Part shown: positions 45,479-55,292 of the stretch, piece by piece
Numbering within the stretch: the stretch's first letter is position 1
Layout: each line of letters begins with the position of its first letter
NCBI GenBank assembly: GCA_002840405.1
Contig: PHAR01000002.1
Span: 62,001-126,000 of the forward strand
Direction: 5' to 3'
DNA length: 64,000 nt
Source of the DNA: Deltaproteobacteria bacterium HGW-Deltaproteobacteria-8
GTDB taxonomy: Bacteria > Desulfobacterota > Desulfovibrionia > Desulfovibrionales > Desulfovibrionaceae
Notes under the pieces: model-generated
The model's input: the letters and a program-made list of their open reading frames with translations, nothing else
Told to the model about the DNA's origin: nothing
The model's database searches: none
Position numbers and translations under genes: made by a program

Positions 45479-46996
45479 ATGGGCAACATTCTCATCATCG
45501 ACGACGATACCGAGGTCCGCGAGACCCTGCTCTCCCTGACGCGGCGCATGCGCCACGCGGGAGAGGCCGTGGGCTCCCTGGCCGCCGGGCTCGCGCGGCT
45601 GCGCCTGGGTGGCGTGGACGTGGCCTTTCTGGACGTCAGCCTGCCCGACGGTAATGGCCTCGATGCACTCGCGGAAATAAAAGCCTTGCCGGACTCGCCC
45701 GAGGTCATCATCCTCACCGGCCGGGGCGACGCCGACGGCGCGGAGCTGGCCATCCAGGGCGGCGTCTGGGACTACCTGCTCAAGCCTTCCCCCATCAAAG
45801 AGACCATGCTCGCGCTTGAACGCGCGCTGAAATACCGCGACGGCAAGCGCGGCGCGTGCGCTCCCGTGGCCCTGGTCATGGAGGACGTGGTGGGCAAGAG
45901 CCGGGCCATGCGCGTCTGCTACGACGCCGTGGCCGGAGCTTCCGGTGCGGCTTCCAGCGTGCTCATCACCGGGGAGACCGGCACAGGCAAGGAGCTTTTC
46001 GCCCGCACCATCCACCTGAACAGCGCCCGCGCGTCCAAGCCCTTCGTGGTGGTGGACTGCGCGGCCCTGACCGAGACCCTGGTGGAGAGCACCCTCTTTG
46101 GCCACCGCAAGGGCGCCTTCACCGGCGCGGACAGCGACCGCGTGGGCCTGGTCAAGCTGGCCGACGGCGGCACCCTGTTTCTGGATGAGGTGGGCGAGAT
46201 GCCGCTGAATCTCCAGAAGGCCTTTTTGCGCGTGCTCCAGGAGCGCCGCTTCCGGCCCGTGGGCGCAAGCCAGGAGGTGGAGAGCAACTTCCGTCTCGTG
46301 GCCGCCACCAACCGTGACCTGGACGCCATGGTGGAGGAGGGCGGCTTTCGCAGCGACCTTCTGTACCGCATCAAGACCATCCCCCTCTGCCTGCCGCCCC
46401 TGCGCGAGCGGCCCGAGGACATCAAGCCGCTCTGCGTGTTCCGCGTGGGCCAGTTGTGCGAGCAGTACAACCTGCCGCTCAAGGGCTTTGACCAGGATTT
46501 CTTCCATGTGCTTGAGGGCTACGCCTGGCCCGGCAACGTGCGCGAGCTGTTCAACGTGATTGAGCGCGCCTTTGTGGCCTCGGGCTCGGCGCGCACGCTT
46601 TACGCCATGCACCTGCCCCAGGACGTGCGCATCAAGGTGGCCAAGGCCATCCTGAGTCGGCCCGCGCCAGGCAACGGCGCTGGCAACGGCGCTGGCAACG
46701 GCGCGCCGCCGGAAGTCCGGCCCGATGCCCCAGCCGTCCAGCAGTCCGCGCTTCAGGCCGCTCCGTGTTGTGACGCCTGGCCCGAGCTCACCCAGGCCAT
46801 GGGCGATGACACCTTGAAGGGCGCCAAGGACGTGGTGGAGCACCGCTATCTGGAGGCGCTGCTCAAGCGCACCGGCGGCGACGTGCAGAAGGCCGTGGAG
46901 GCCTCAGGCCTGTCGCGTTCGCATCTCTACGCCCTGCTCAAGAAGTGGGGGCTCTCGGCGGACGGGCCTGGCATCGGATCCGCAGAGCCCTTCTGA
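45479..46996 (+). CDS. Sigma-54-dependent response regulator of the lactate operon
   Basis: A 505-aa NtrC-type regulator. Receiver domain with phosphoacceptor Asp52 (FLDVSLPDG), AAA+ domain with Walker A GETGTGKE (165-172), GAFTGA sigma-54 loop (212-217) and LFLDE (233-237), then a Fis-type helix-turn-helix (GGDVQKAVEASGLSRSHLYA). Between them is a GNGAGNGAGNGA linker repeat. Its partner kinase is not in the window. It lies next to, and in the same direction as, the operon with a -24/-12 promoter, the same arrangement as in D. vulgaris. Confidence 0.92.
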   Translation: MGNILIIDDDTEVRETLLSLTRRMRHAGEAVGSLAAGLARLRLGGVDVAFLDVSLPDGNGLDALAEIKALPDSPEVIILTGRGDADGAELAIQGGVWDYLLKPSPIKETMLALERALKYRDGKRGACAPVALVMEDVVGKSRAMRVCYDAVAGASGAASSVLITGETGTGKELFARTIHLNSARASKPFVVVDCAALTETLVESTLFGHRKGAFTGADSDRVGLVKLADGGTLFLDEVGEMPLNLQKAFLRVLQERRFRPVGASQEVESNFRLVAATNRDLDAMVEEGGFRSDLLYRIKTIPLCLPPLRERPEDIKPLCVFRVGQLCEQYNLPLKGFDQDFFHVLEGYAWPGNVRELFNVIERAFVASGSARTLYAMHLPQDVRIKVAKAILSRPAPGNGAGNGAGNGAPPEVRPDAPAVQQSALQAAPCCDAWPELTQAMGDDTLKGAKDVVEHRYLEALLKRTGGDVQKAVEASGLSRSHLYALLKKWGLSADGPGIGSAEPF

Positions 46997-47157
46997 TTTT
47001 TCGGACACCCTTCTCCCCTGTCAAAACGCCACCCCGCACATCTTCAGTTGAAGTTGGAGGTCGGGTGAGCGCCCGCATACCTCGTGTTCTCCACCACCCC
47101 GGTTCGTTCTCCGGTCTGAAATTGCGGACAAGGGAAGCCGCCTGGGCCTGTCAGAAG

Positions 47158-47176
47158 CTGTAACATTGCTGTAACA
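47158..47176 (+). promoter_or_regulatory. Direct repeat near the sigma-54 promoter
   Basis: CTGTAACA occurs at 47158-47165 and again at 47169-47176, with 11-bp phasing (one helical turn), 30 bp upstream of the -24 element. TGTTAT at 47194-47199 may add an inverted half-site. Candidate binding sites for the regulator. Confidence 0.45.
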
Positions 47177-47205
47177 CCCTGATTGCGAATGATGTTATTG
47201 TGAGA

Positions 47206-47220
47206 TGGCACACAAGTTGC
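47206..47220 (+). promoter_or_regulatory. Sigma-54 promoter of the lactate operon
   Basis: TGGCAC-N5-TTGC with GG-N10-GC spacing, a near-perfect -24/-12 element, 66 bp upstream of the glcD-like gene. The adjacent NtrC-type gene is the natural activator. Confidence 0.85.
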
Positions 47221-47286
47221 GATACTCACGCGTGAAGAGTCACGGCCCAAGCCAGGGTCCGCACACCACACCCAGGAGATTTCCGC

Positions 47287-48666
47287 ATGAACGACGCGCT
47301 GCTCAAGGAATTTCAGGCTCTGGTGGGCCAGGAAAACGTCATGGAGAGCGAGGCTGACCGCTTCTCGTACGCCTACGACGCGGCGGTGCTTCAATCCGTG
47401 ATGCCCGGCCTCGTGGTCCGGCCCCAGACGCGCGAGGATCTTGGCAAGCTGGTCAAGCTCTGCAACGACAACGGACTGCCCATCACCGTGCGCGGCAGCG
47501 GCACCAACCTCTCCGGCGGCACCATCCCGTCCCGCGGCGGCGTGGTCATCCTGACCAACGCGCTGAACAAGATCCTGGAGATCAACGAGGCCGACCTCTA
47601 CGCCGTGGTGGAACCCGGCGTCATCACCGCCAAGTTCGCGGCCGAGGTCGCGGCGCGCGGCCTGTTCTATCCCCCGGACCCAGGCAGCCAGGCCGTCTCC
47701 ACTCTTGGCGGCAACGTGGCCGAGAACGCCGGGGGCCTGCGCGGCCTCAAGTACGGCGTGACCAAGGACTACGTCATGGGCGTGGACTTCTTTGATGTGG
47801 ACGGCGAGATCGTCAAGAGCGGCTCGCGCACGGTGAAGTGCGTCACCGGGCTGAACCTGGCCGGGCTGATGGTCGGCAGCGAGGGCACGCTCGGCGTGTT
47901 CGAGAAGCTCATCCTCAAGCTGACCCCGCCGCCGCTCGCGGCCAAGGCCATGATGGCCATCTTCGACGACGTGAACAAGGCCTGCGAAACCGTGGCCGCC
48001 ATCATCGCCGCCAAGATCGTGCCCGCCACCCTTGAGTTCATGGACAATTTCACCATCCGCACCGTCGAGGACTTCGCCCATGCCGGGCTGCCGGTGGACG
48101 CCAAGGCGCTCCTGCTCATTGAGGTGGACGGCCATCCCGGACAGGTGGCGGACGAGGCCGAGAAGGTCGAGGCCATCTGCAAGCAGCTTGGCGCCGTGCG
48201 CATCCAGGTGGCCAAGGACGCCGAGGAGCGCAACAAGGTCTGGGAGGCCCGCCGCGCCGCCCTTTCCGCCCTGGCGCGCGTTTCGCCCACCACGGTGCTG
48301 GAGGACGCCACTGTGCCGCGCAGCAAGATCCCGGCCATGATGCAGGCCCTGGAGGCCATCGCCGGCAAGTACAAGCTGACCATCGGCACCTTCGGCCACG
48401 CGGGCGACGGCAACCTGCACCCGACCATCCTCACCGACCGTCGCAACAAGGAAGAGTGGCACCGCGTGGAGTCCGCCATCGACGAAATCTTCGACGTGGC
48501 CCTGGGCCTCGGCGGCACCCTGTCCGGCGAGCACGGCATTGGCCTGGCCAAGAGCAAGTACCTGGAGAAAGAGACCAGCCGCGCCACCATTCTGTACTCC
48601 CGCCGCCTCAAGAAGGCCCTTGACCCCAAGGGCATCTTGAATCCCGGCAAGATCATCGGCGAGTAG
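47287..48666 (+). CDS. glcD: FAD-linked oxidase GlcD-like, lactate/glycolate dehydrogenase subunit
   Basis: A 459-aa FAD_binding_4 plus FAD-oxidase-C protein. FAD motifs VRGSGTNLSGGTIP and STLGGNVAENAGG; C-terminal FGHAGDGNLHPT and GEHGIGLAKSKYLEK. With the next Fe-S protein it forms the GlcDF-type D-lactate or glycolate dehydrogenase that starts lactate oxidation. The gene lies 66 bp from the sigma-54 promoter and is first in the operon. Confidence 0.9.
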   Translation: MNDALLKEFQALVGQENVMESEADRFSYAYDAAVLQSVMPGLVVRPQTREDLGKLVKLCNDNGLPITVRGSGTNLSGGTIPSRGGVVILTNALNKILEINEADLYAVVEPGVITAKFAAEVAARGLFYPPDPGSQAVSTLGGNVAENAGGLRGLKYGVTKDYVMGVDFFDVDGEIVKSGSRTVKCVTGLNLAGLMVGSEGTLGVFEKLILKLTPPPLAAKAMMAIFDDVNKACETVAAIIAAKIVPATLEFMDNFTIRTVEDFAHAGLPVDAKALLLIEVDGHPGQVADEAEKVEAICKQLGAVRIQVAKDAEERNKVWEARRAALSALARVSPTTVLEDATVPRSKIPAMMQALEAIAGKYKLTIGTFGHAGDGNLHPTILTDRRNKEEWHRVESAIDEIFDVALGLGGTLSGEHGIGLAKSKYLEKETSRATILYSRRLKKALDPKGILNPGKIIGE

Positions 48667-48679
48667 GGGGCGGGTAGCC

Positions 48680-49969
48680 ATGGCCGAAATGAAAGAACTC
48701 CTGAGGCTCCTGGGTGAGCTTGACGACCAGCTGGTGAGCTGCATGCGCTGCGGCATGTGCCAGGCCGTGTGCCCCATCTACGGCCAGACCGGCCGCGAAG
48801 GCGATGTGGCGCGCGGCAAGATAGCGCTTTTGGAAGGCCTGGCCCACGAGATGGTGAAGGACCCCGAGGGCGTGCAGGACAAGGTCACCCGCTGCCTGTT
48901 GTGCGGCTCCTGCGCGGCCAACTGCCCCAGCGGCGTCAAGGCGCTGGACATCTTCATCAAGGCCCGCGTCATCCTGACCGGCTACCTGGGCCTGTCCTCG
49001 GTCAAGAAGGCCATATTCCGCGGCATGCTCGTGAAGCCCAAGCTCTTCAACAATCTCCTTGGCCTGGCCTCCATGTTCCAGGGCCTGTTCACCAGTCCGG
49101 TGAACAACGTCATCGGCTCCTCCTGCTCACGCTTCCTTGAGCCCGTGCTGGGCGACCGCCATCTGATGCTCCTGGCCAAGACGCCCCTGCACAAGGAGGT
49201 GCCCAGCCTGGACACCCCGGCGGGCAAGAGCGGGCTCAAGGTGGCCTTCTTCCCCGGCTGCATGGCCGACAAGATCTTCCCCCGCGTGGGCCATGCCGTG
49301 CTCAAGGTCCTGGCGCACCACGGCGTGGGCGTGTTCCTGCCGGAAAACCAGGCCTGCTGCGGCATCCCGGCCCTGTCCTCGGGCGACCGCCAGAGCTATG
49401 AGAAGCTGGTCAAGGCCAACCTCGAAATCTTTGCCAAGGGCAAGTTCGACGCCCTGGTGACCCCCTGCGCCACCTGCACCTCGACCATGAAGAAGATCTG
49501 GCCCATGATGGCCGAAGGCATGAGCCCCAGCGACCAGGAGGCCATCCGCGAGCTGTCCGCCAAGGTCGTTGACGTCAACGCCTTCGTGGTCGACCGCCTG
49601 GGCCTCACTCCCCCGGCGCCCAAGGCGGGCGGGGTGAGCGTCACCGTGCACGACCCCTGCCACTTGAAGAAGTCGCTGGGCGTCTCGGTCCAGCCGCGCA
49701 CCATCCTGCGCATGAATCCGGCCTACAACGTCGTTGAGATGAACGCTTCCGACGCCTGTTGCGGGTGCGGAGGCAGCTTCACCTTGCAGCACGCGGAGAT
49801 CTCGGCCAAGATAGGCCAGCAGAAAAGGGACAACATCGTGGGCTCCCACGCCCAGGTGGTGGCCACGGGCTGCCCTGCCTGCATGATGCAGATCTCCGAC
49901 ATGCTCTCACGCTCCGGCGACCAGATTGCCGTGAGGCATCCCATGGAGATCTACGCAGAGTCACTCTAG
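48680..49969 (+). CDS. glcF: Fe-S subunit GlcF-like
   Basis: A 429-aa protein with two [4Fe-4S] motifs near the N-terminus (CMRCGMCQAVC and CLLCGSCAANC) and two CCG domains (ACCGIPALS; ACCGCGGSF). It receives electrons from the FAD subunit and passes them to quinone. Starts 13 bp after glcD. Confidence 0.9.
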   Translation: MAEMKELLRLLGELDDQLVSCMRCGMCQAVCPIYGQTGREGDVARGKIALLEGLAHEMVKDPEGVQDKVTRCLLCGSCAANCPSGVKALDIFIKARVILTGYLGLSSVKKAIFRGMLVKPKLFNNLLGLASMFQGLFTSPVNNVIGSSCSRFLEPVLGDRHLMLLAKTPLHKEVPSLDTPAGKSGLKVAFFPGCMADKIFPRVGHAVLKVLAHHGVGVFLPENQACCGIPALSSGDRQSYEKLVKANLEIFAKGKFDALVTPCATCTSTMKKIWPMMAEGMSPSDQEAIRELSAKVVDVNAFVVDRLGLTPPAPKAGGVSVTVHDPCHLKKSLGVSVQPRTILRMNPAYNVVEMNASDACCGCGGSFTLQHAEISAKIGQQKRDNIVGSHAQVVATGCPACMMQISDMLSRSGDQIAVRHPMEIYAESL

Positions 49970-49979
49970 CGAAGGTCCT

Positions 49980-50031
49980 CTCCCGGCGTCGGGGTCTCGC
50001 CCCCACCCCCCCCAAACGCCGACGCCGGGAG
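49980..50031 (+). repeat. Intercistronic hairpin before pta
   Basis: A 13-bp perfect stem (49980-49992 with 50019-50031) and 26-nt loop containing a C-run. No T-run, so it is more likely to set mRNA stability or processing between glcF and pta than to terminate. A 6-codon frame (MDAQQT) lies at 50041-50061 just before the pta RBS. Confidence 0.6.
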
Positions 50032-50071
50032 ACTCTACTGATGGATGCCCAACAAACGTAAGGAGCGTATC

Positions 50072-52177
50072 GTGGCTGACACATTATTCGTCACCGGAGT
50101 GGAGCCCAGGAGCGGAAAATCCGCCATTGTGCTGGGGCTTATGCAACTTCTGCTGCGCGACATTCAGAAGGTGGCCTTTTTCCGGCCCATCATCAATTCC
50201 TCCGAGGCCACGGCCAAGGACCACGACATCAATCTCGTGCTGAACCAGTTCAACCTGGACATGCGCTATTCAGAGACCTTCTCCTTCACCATGCAGAAGG
50301 CGCGGGAGATGATCAACCAGGGCCAGCACGAAGCCCTGCTTGAGAAGATCCTGAACGACTTCAACTCGCTCAAGGGCCGCTTCGACTTCATCTTGTGCGA
50401 AGGCACGGACTTTTTGGGCTCGGACCCTGCGTTTGAGTTCGACACCAACGCCGACATCGCCGCCAACCTGGGCTGCCCGGTGCTGCTTGTGTGCAACGCG
50501 CAGAAGAAGACCCAGGAGGAGATCGTCGCCTCCTCGCTTCTGACCATTGAATCCTTCGAGGACAAGGGCCTGGACATCCTGGCCGCCATCATCAACCGCG
50601 TGGAGGACGTGGACGGCCAGAACATGGTGGAGGAGCTGCGCCAGAAGATCCGCTGCCCGGAATGCTTCCCCATCTATGTCATCCCCGAGGAGCAGCGCCT
50701 GGGCAAGCCCACCGTGGGCGACGTGGTCAAGTGGCTGGACGCCCGCGTGCTTTATGGCGGAGACATGCTGAGCAACCTCGTCGACTCCTACGTCATCGCG
50801 GCCATGCAGCTGGGCAACTTCCTCGACTACATCGAGCGCGGCAGCCTGATCATCACCCCCGGTGACCGCAGCGACATCATCCTGGGCAGCCTGGCCTCGC
50901 GGCTGTCCACCAACTATCCGGACATTTCGGGCATCCTGCTCACCGGCGGGCTCGACCCCTCGGACGCCGTGCGCAGGCTCATCGAGGGCTGGGTCGGCGC
51001 GCCCATCCCCATCCTCATCGCCCAGGGCCACACCTACAAGACCGCGCGCATCCTGTACGACTTGTACGGACGCATCGAGCCCGGCGACCAGAACAAGATC
51101 CAGTCGGCCCTGCGCGTGTTCGAAGAGAACGTGGATCTGGGCGAGCTGCGCAAGAAGCTGGTGGCCGCCAAGCCTCTCACCGTGACGCCCAAGATGTTTG
51201 AGTTCAGCCTCATCCTCAAGGCCAAGGTCAAAAAGCAGCGCATCGTCCTGCCCGAGGGCACCGGCGAGCGCATCATGCGCGCTGCCGACATCCTGCTCAG
51301 GCGCGGCGTGGTCGACATCACCTTGCTCGGCAAGGAGCTCGACATCCGCACCAAGATGAGCCAGCTCAACCTGGAGCTGGAGGGCGTGGAGATCATCGAG
51401 CCCGGCAAGTCCGCCAATTACGAGGACTACGTCCAGACCTACTATGAGCTGCGCAAGCACAAGGGCATCCGCGAGGAAGACGCCCGCGACCGCATGCTGG
51501 ACCCGACCTTCTACTCGACCATGATGGTCCACAAGGGCCACGCCGACGGCATGGTCTCCGGGTCCATCACCACCACCCAGCAGACCATCCGCCCGGCCTT
51601 TGAGATCATCAAGACCAAGCCGGGCTGCAGCATCGTCTCCAGCGTGTTTTTCATGTGTCTGAAGGACCGCGTGCTGGTCTACGGCGACTGCGCCGTGAAC
51701 CCGAACCCCACGGCCGAGGAGCTGGCCGAGATCGCCCTGCAGAGCTCTGAGACCGCGCAGCTGTTCGGCATCGAGCCGCGCATCGCCATGCTCTCATACT
51801 CCACCGGCGCCTCAGGCAAGGGCCTGGACGTCGAGAAGGTCATCAAGGCCACCAAGATCGCCCACGAGCGGGCCCCGGAACTGCTCCTGGAAGGGCCGCT
51901 GCAGTACGACGCCGCCGTGGACATCGAGGTGGCCCACACCAAGATGCCCGACAGCGCCGTGGCCGGACGCGCCACCGTGTTCATCTTCCCGGACCTCAAC
52001 ACCGGCAACAACACCTACAAGGCCGTGCAGCGCTCCGCCCAGGCCGTGGCCATCGGCCCCGTGCTCCAGGGCCTGAACAAGCCCATCAACGACCTCTCGC
52101 GCGGCTGCACCGTGCCCGACATCGTCAACACCGTGGCCATCACCGCCATCCAGGCCCAGGCCGTGAAGAAGGGATAG
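50072..52177 (+). CDS. pta: Phosphate acetyltransferase (long form)
   Basis: A 701-aa long-type Pta. The N-terminal P-loop domain (EPRSGKSAIVLGLMQLL) resembles dethiobiotin synthetase, a DRTGG-type middle follows, and the C-terminal catalytic domain has LPEGTGERI and SGSITTTQQTIRPAF. It converts acetyl-CoA and phosphate into acetyl phosphate. Start GTG 50072 has AAGGAG upstream; an earlier start adds nine residues without an RBS. Pairs with ackA 11 bp later. Confidence 0.94.
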   Translation: MADTLFVTGVEPRSGKSAIVLGLMQLLLRDIQKVAFFRPIINSSEATAKDHDINLVLNQFNLDMRYSETFSFTMQKAREMINQGQHEALLEKILNDFNSLKGRFDFILCEGTDFLGSDPAFEFDTNADIAANLGCPVLLVCNAQKKTQEEIVASSLLTIESFEDKGLDILAAIINRVEDVDGQNMVEELRQKIRCPECFPIYVIPEEQRLGKPTVGDVVKWLDARVLYGGDMLSNLVDSYVIAAMQLGNFLDYIERGSLIITPGDRSDIILGSLASRLSTNYPDISGILLTGGLDPSDAVRRLIEGWVGAPIPILIAQGHTYKTARILYDLYGRIEPGDQNKIQSALRVFEENVDLGELRKKLVAAKPLTVTPKMFEFSLILKAKVKKQRIVLPEGTGERIMRAADILLRRGVVDITLLGKELDIRTKMSQLNLELEGVEIIEPGKSANYEDYVQTYYELRKHKGIREEDARDRMLDPTFYSTMMVHKGHADGMVSGSITTTQQTIRPAFEIIKTKPGCSIVSSVFFMCLKDRVLVYGDCAVNPNPTAEELAEIALQSSETAQLFGIEPRIAMLSYSTGASGKGLDVEKVIKATKIAHERAPELLLEGPLQYDAAVDIEVAHTKMPDSAVAGRATVFIFPDLNTGNNTYKAVQRSAQAVAIGPVLQGLNKPINDLSRGCTVPDIVNTVAITAIQAQAVKKG

Positions 52178-52188
52178 CGGGAACAGCC

Positions 52189-53397
52189 ATGAACATACTT
52201 GTCATCAATTCCGGCAGCTCCTCCATCAAGTACCAGTTGCTCGACATGCGCACCGAGACGGTGCTGTGCTCCGGCGCCGTAGAGCGCATCGGTGAAGGCA
52301 TGGGCAGCGTCACGCACAAGATCTTCCCGGGCACGGACCAGGAAGACAAGATCAGCATCACCCAGCCCATCTCCGACCACGAGGTGGGCATGCACCTGCT
52401 TCTGGACCTCATCACCGACGCCGAGCGCGGCGTGGTCAAGAGCCTGGACGAGATAGACGCAGTGGGCCACCGCATCGTGCAGGGTGGCGATCTGTTCGAC
52501 CGCTCCTGCCTGGTGGACGATTCCGTGGTGGACGCCCTGACCAAGCTCATCCCGCTGGGGCCGGTGCACAACCCCGGCCACCTGGCCGGCATCCGCGTGT
52601 CCCGGCAGCTCATCCACGTGCCGCAGGTCACGGTATTCGACACCGTGTTCCACCAGACCATGCCGCCGCGCGCCTACATGTACGCCCTGCCGTACGAACT
52701 CTACGAAGAGCTCAAGGTTCGGCGCTACGGGTTCCATGGCACCTCCCACGCCTATGTCACCAAGGAAGCCGCGCGCTTTCTGGGCAAGGACGTGGACGAG
52801 GTGAACCTCATCACCGTGCATCTGGGCAACGGCAGCTCCATGTGCGCCGTGCAGAACGGCAAGAGCGTGGATACCAGCATGGGCCTGACGCCGCTTGAGG
52901 GGCTGATCATGGGCACCCGCTGCGGCGACACGGACCTGGCCATATATCCGCTCATCGGCGCGGCCAAGGGCATGAGCATCGAGGAGATCAACGATCTGAC
53001 CAACAAGCAGAGCGGGTTCAAGGGCATTTGCGGCAAGAACGACATGCGCGACATCCACCAGGCCGTGGCCGAGGGTGACGCGCGGGCCAGGCTGGCCCTG
53101 GATATGTTCGGCTACCGCAACCGCAAGTATATCGGTTCCTATCTGGCGGTGCTTGGCCGCGTGGACGCCGTCGTGTTCACGGCCGGCATTGGGGAGAACG
53201 ATCCCGTGGCCCGCGAGCTGTCCTGCCGTGGACTTGAACACATCGGCATCAAGCTGGACTCCGACCGCAACCTGTCCCCGGAGCGAGGCGCGCGCGACAT
53301 CGGCGCTGTGGGCTCCCAGGTGCGTGTGCTGGTGATCCCGACCAACGAGGAGTTGGAGATCGCCAGGCAGACCGTTGAGGTACTGCGGGCCCGCTAA
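52189..53397 (+). CDS. ackA: Acetate kinase
   Basis: A 402-aa ASKHA kinase: VINSGSSSIKYQ, AVGHRIVQGGD, TVHLGNGSSMC, GLTPLEGLIMGTRCGD and FTAGIGENDP are present. It turns acetyl phosphate and ADP into acetate and ATP, the substrate-level phosphorylation step in lactate growth. Confidence 0.97.
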   Translation: MNILVINSGSSSIKYQLLDMRTETVLCSGAVERIGEGMGSVTHKIFPGTDQEDKISITQPISDHEVGMHLLLDLITDAERGVVKSLDEIDAVGHRIVQGGDLFDRSCLVDDSVVDALTKLIPLGPVHNPGHLAGIRVSRQLIHVPQVTVFDTVFHQTMPPRAYMYALPYELYEELKVRRYGFHGTSHAYVTKEAARFLGKDVDEVNLITVHLGNGSSMCAVQNGKSVDTSMGLTPLEGLIMGTRCGDTDLAIYPLIGAAKGMSIEEINDLTNKQSGFKGICGKNDMRDIHQAVAEGDARARLALDMFGYRNRKYIGSYLAVLGRVDAVVFTAGIGENDPVARELSCRGLEHIGIKLDSDRNLSPERGARDIGAVGSQVRVLVIPTNEELEIARQTVEVLRAR

Positions 53398-53476
53398 GAA
53401 ATATCGGCGGAGACCCCGTGCGGATTTTTGTCCGTCGCGGGAAGCAACGGACAACTTTAGCGCAAGGAGGACTCTC

Positions 53477-55138
53477 ATGGACCCAATGGTGGCTCAGGCT
53501 GTTGAAACCTGGAAACAGGTCTACACGCCCATCGGCAGTGGCGGCTACATTCTTCCTGCCTTGGTGGCAGGCATCCCGCTCTACATTCTGTTCTACATGC
53601 TCGCGGTGCGCCGCGCCAAGGGCCACTTTGCCGCCGGTGCGGCGCTCTTGGCCGCCATCGGCATCTCCGTCGCCATGTGGGGCATGCCCGCCAAGCTGGC
53701 CATTTCCTCGACCCTGTACGGCGCTGCCATCGGTCTGTTCCCCATTTGCTGGATCGTCATCACGGCCATCTGGGTCTACAACATGACGGTTGAATCCGGG
53801 CAGTTCGAGGTCATCAAATCCTCCCTGGCCTGCGTCACCGAGGACCGCCGCCTGCAGGCCATCCTCATCGCCTTTGCCTTCGGCTCCTTCATTGAGGGCA
53901 CGGCGGGCTTCGGCACACCGGTGGCCATTACTGCGGCCATGCTGGTGGGCCTGGGCTTCAACCCGCTCTACGCAGCCGGTCTGTGCCTCATCGCCAACAC
54001 CGCGCCCGTGGCCTTCGGCGCGCTGGGCATTCCCATTATCGCCGTGGCCGAGCTGACCAAGATCGACATCATGCGCATCAGCTCCATCGTCGGCCGTCAG
54101 CTGCCTTTCCTGTCCATCATCGTGCCCTTGTGGCTGTCCGTCACCATGTGCGGTTTCAAGCGCTCCATGGAGATCCTGCCCGCCATCATCGTGGCCGGCG
54201 TGTGCTTCGCGGGTTCGCAGTTCCTGGTCTCCAACTACGTTGGCCCCATGCTGCCCGACGTCATCTCGGCTATTGTGACCATCGTGGGCCTGTTCGCCTT
54301 CCTCAAGGTCTGGAAGCCCAAGACTATTTGGCGCTTTGAAGACGAGCCTGCCACCACCGGCCCGGCCACCTGCTCCTACAGCTCCGGAGAAGTCCTGCGC
54401 GCCTGGATGCCTTGGCTCGTGCTGGCCGTCGCGGTTTTTGTCTGGGGTCTGAAGGACGCCCAGGCCATCCTGAACACTGTGACCATGAAGATCGACTGGC
54501 CCGCCCTGAACAACCTGGTCATCAAGACCGCGCCCATTGTCTCCGCCGACAAGGCTTATGGCGCCGTGTTCAAGCTCAACTGGCTGTCCTCGCCTGGTTC
54601 CGCCGTGTTCGTGGCCGGCCTGCTGTCCATCTTCGTCCTGCCGAACTACGGTGCTGGCAAGGCCTTTGGCTGCTTCTTCCGCACCATCAAGCAGCTGCGC
54701 TTCCCCATCGTGACCATCGCCATGATCGTGGGCCTGGCCTACATCATGAACTACTCCGGCATGAGCTCCTCGCTGGGCCTCGCCTTTACGCTGACTGGCA
54801 GCTGGTTCCCGTTCTTCGCGCCGATCATCGGCTGGTTGGGCGTGTTCCTGACCGGTTCGGACACCTCGTCGAACCTGCTCTTCGGCAGCCTGCAGCAGAC
54901 CACCGCCAACCAGATTGGTGTTGACCCGGCCCTGTGCGTGGCCGCCAACTCCTCGGGCGGCGTCACCGGCAAGATGATCTCCCCGCAGTCCATCTCCGTG
55001 GCCACCGCCGCCGCGAACATGGTCGGCCAGGAGGGCAACCTGTTCCGCTTCACCCTCAAGCACTCCGTGGCCATGCTGCTCTTCGTCTGCGTACTCACGT
55101 ACCTGCAGGCCTACACCCTGAGCTGGATGCTGCCGTAG
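53477..55138 (+). CDS. lctP: L-lactate permease (LctP family)
   Basis: A 553-aa integral membrane protein with about 13 TM segments and the family signatures GSFIEGTAGFGTP and TGSDTSSNLLFGSLQQ. It imports lactate (and possibly glycolate) by proton symport. ATG 53477 has AAGGAGG 7 bp upstream. A perfect hairpin follows. Confidence 0.94.
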   Translation: MDPMVAQAVETWKQVYTPIGSGGYILPALVAGIPLYILFYMLAVRRAKGHFAAGAALLAAIGISVAMWGMPAKLAISSTLYGAAIGLFPICWIVITAIWVYNMTVESGQFEVIKSSLACVTEDRRLQAILIAFAFGSFIEGTAGFGTPVAITAAMLVGLGFNPLYAAGLCLIANTAPVAFGALGIPIIAVAELTKIDIMRISSIVGRQLPFLSIIVPLWLSVTMCGFKRSMEILPAIIVAGVCFAGSQFLVSNYVGPMLPDVISAIVTIVGLFAFLKVWKPKTIWRFEDEPATTGPATCSYSSGEVLRAWMPWLVLAVAVFVWGLKDAQAILNTVTMKIDWPALNNLVIKTAPIVSADKAYGAVFKLNWLSSPGSAVFVAGLLSIFVLPNYGAGKAFGCFFRTIKQLRFPIVTIAMIVGLAYIMNYSGMSSSLGLAFTLTGSWFPFFAPIIGWLGVFLTGSDTSSNLLFGSLQQTTANQIGVDPALCVAANSSGGVTGKMISPQSISVATAAANMVGQEGNLFRFTLKHSVAMLLFVCVLTYLQAYTLSWMLP

Positions 55139-55156
55139 CCTGAACCTTTAGTCTTA

Positions 55157-55186
55157 GCGGAGCCGGGCCTTTTGGCCCGGCTCCGC
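55157..55186 (+). terminator. Strong hairpin between lctP and lutC
   Basis: A 13-bp perfect stem (55157-55169 with 55174-55186) with a TTTT loop. Downstream is CCAAATTTT, so termination is probably partial; it may lower lutC-lutB relative to the upstream genes. Confidence 0.6.
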
Positions 55187-55292
55187 CCAAATTTTCCGGT
55201 CCGTCCCTGTGCGGGCGGCCGAACCCGGCGGAAGAAGGCAGCACAAGCGCCGCCGCCAAAGTCTGCAACGATTTACACGCGAGGTGCCACCC

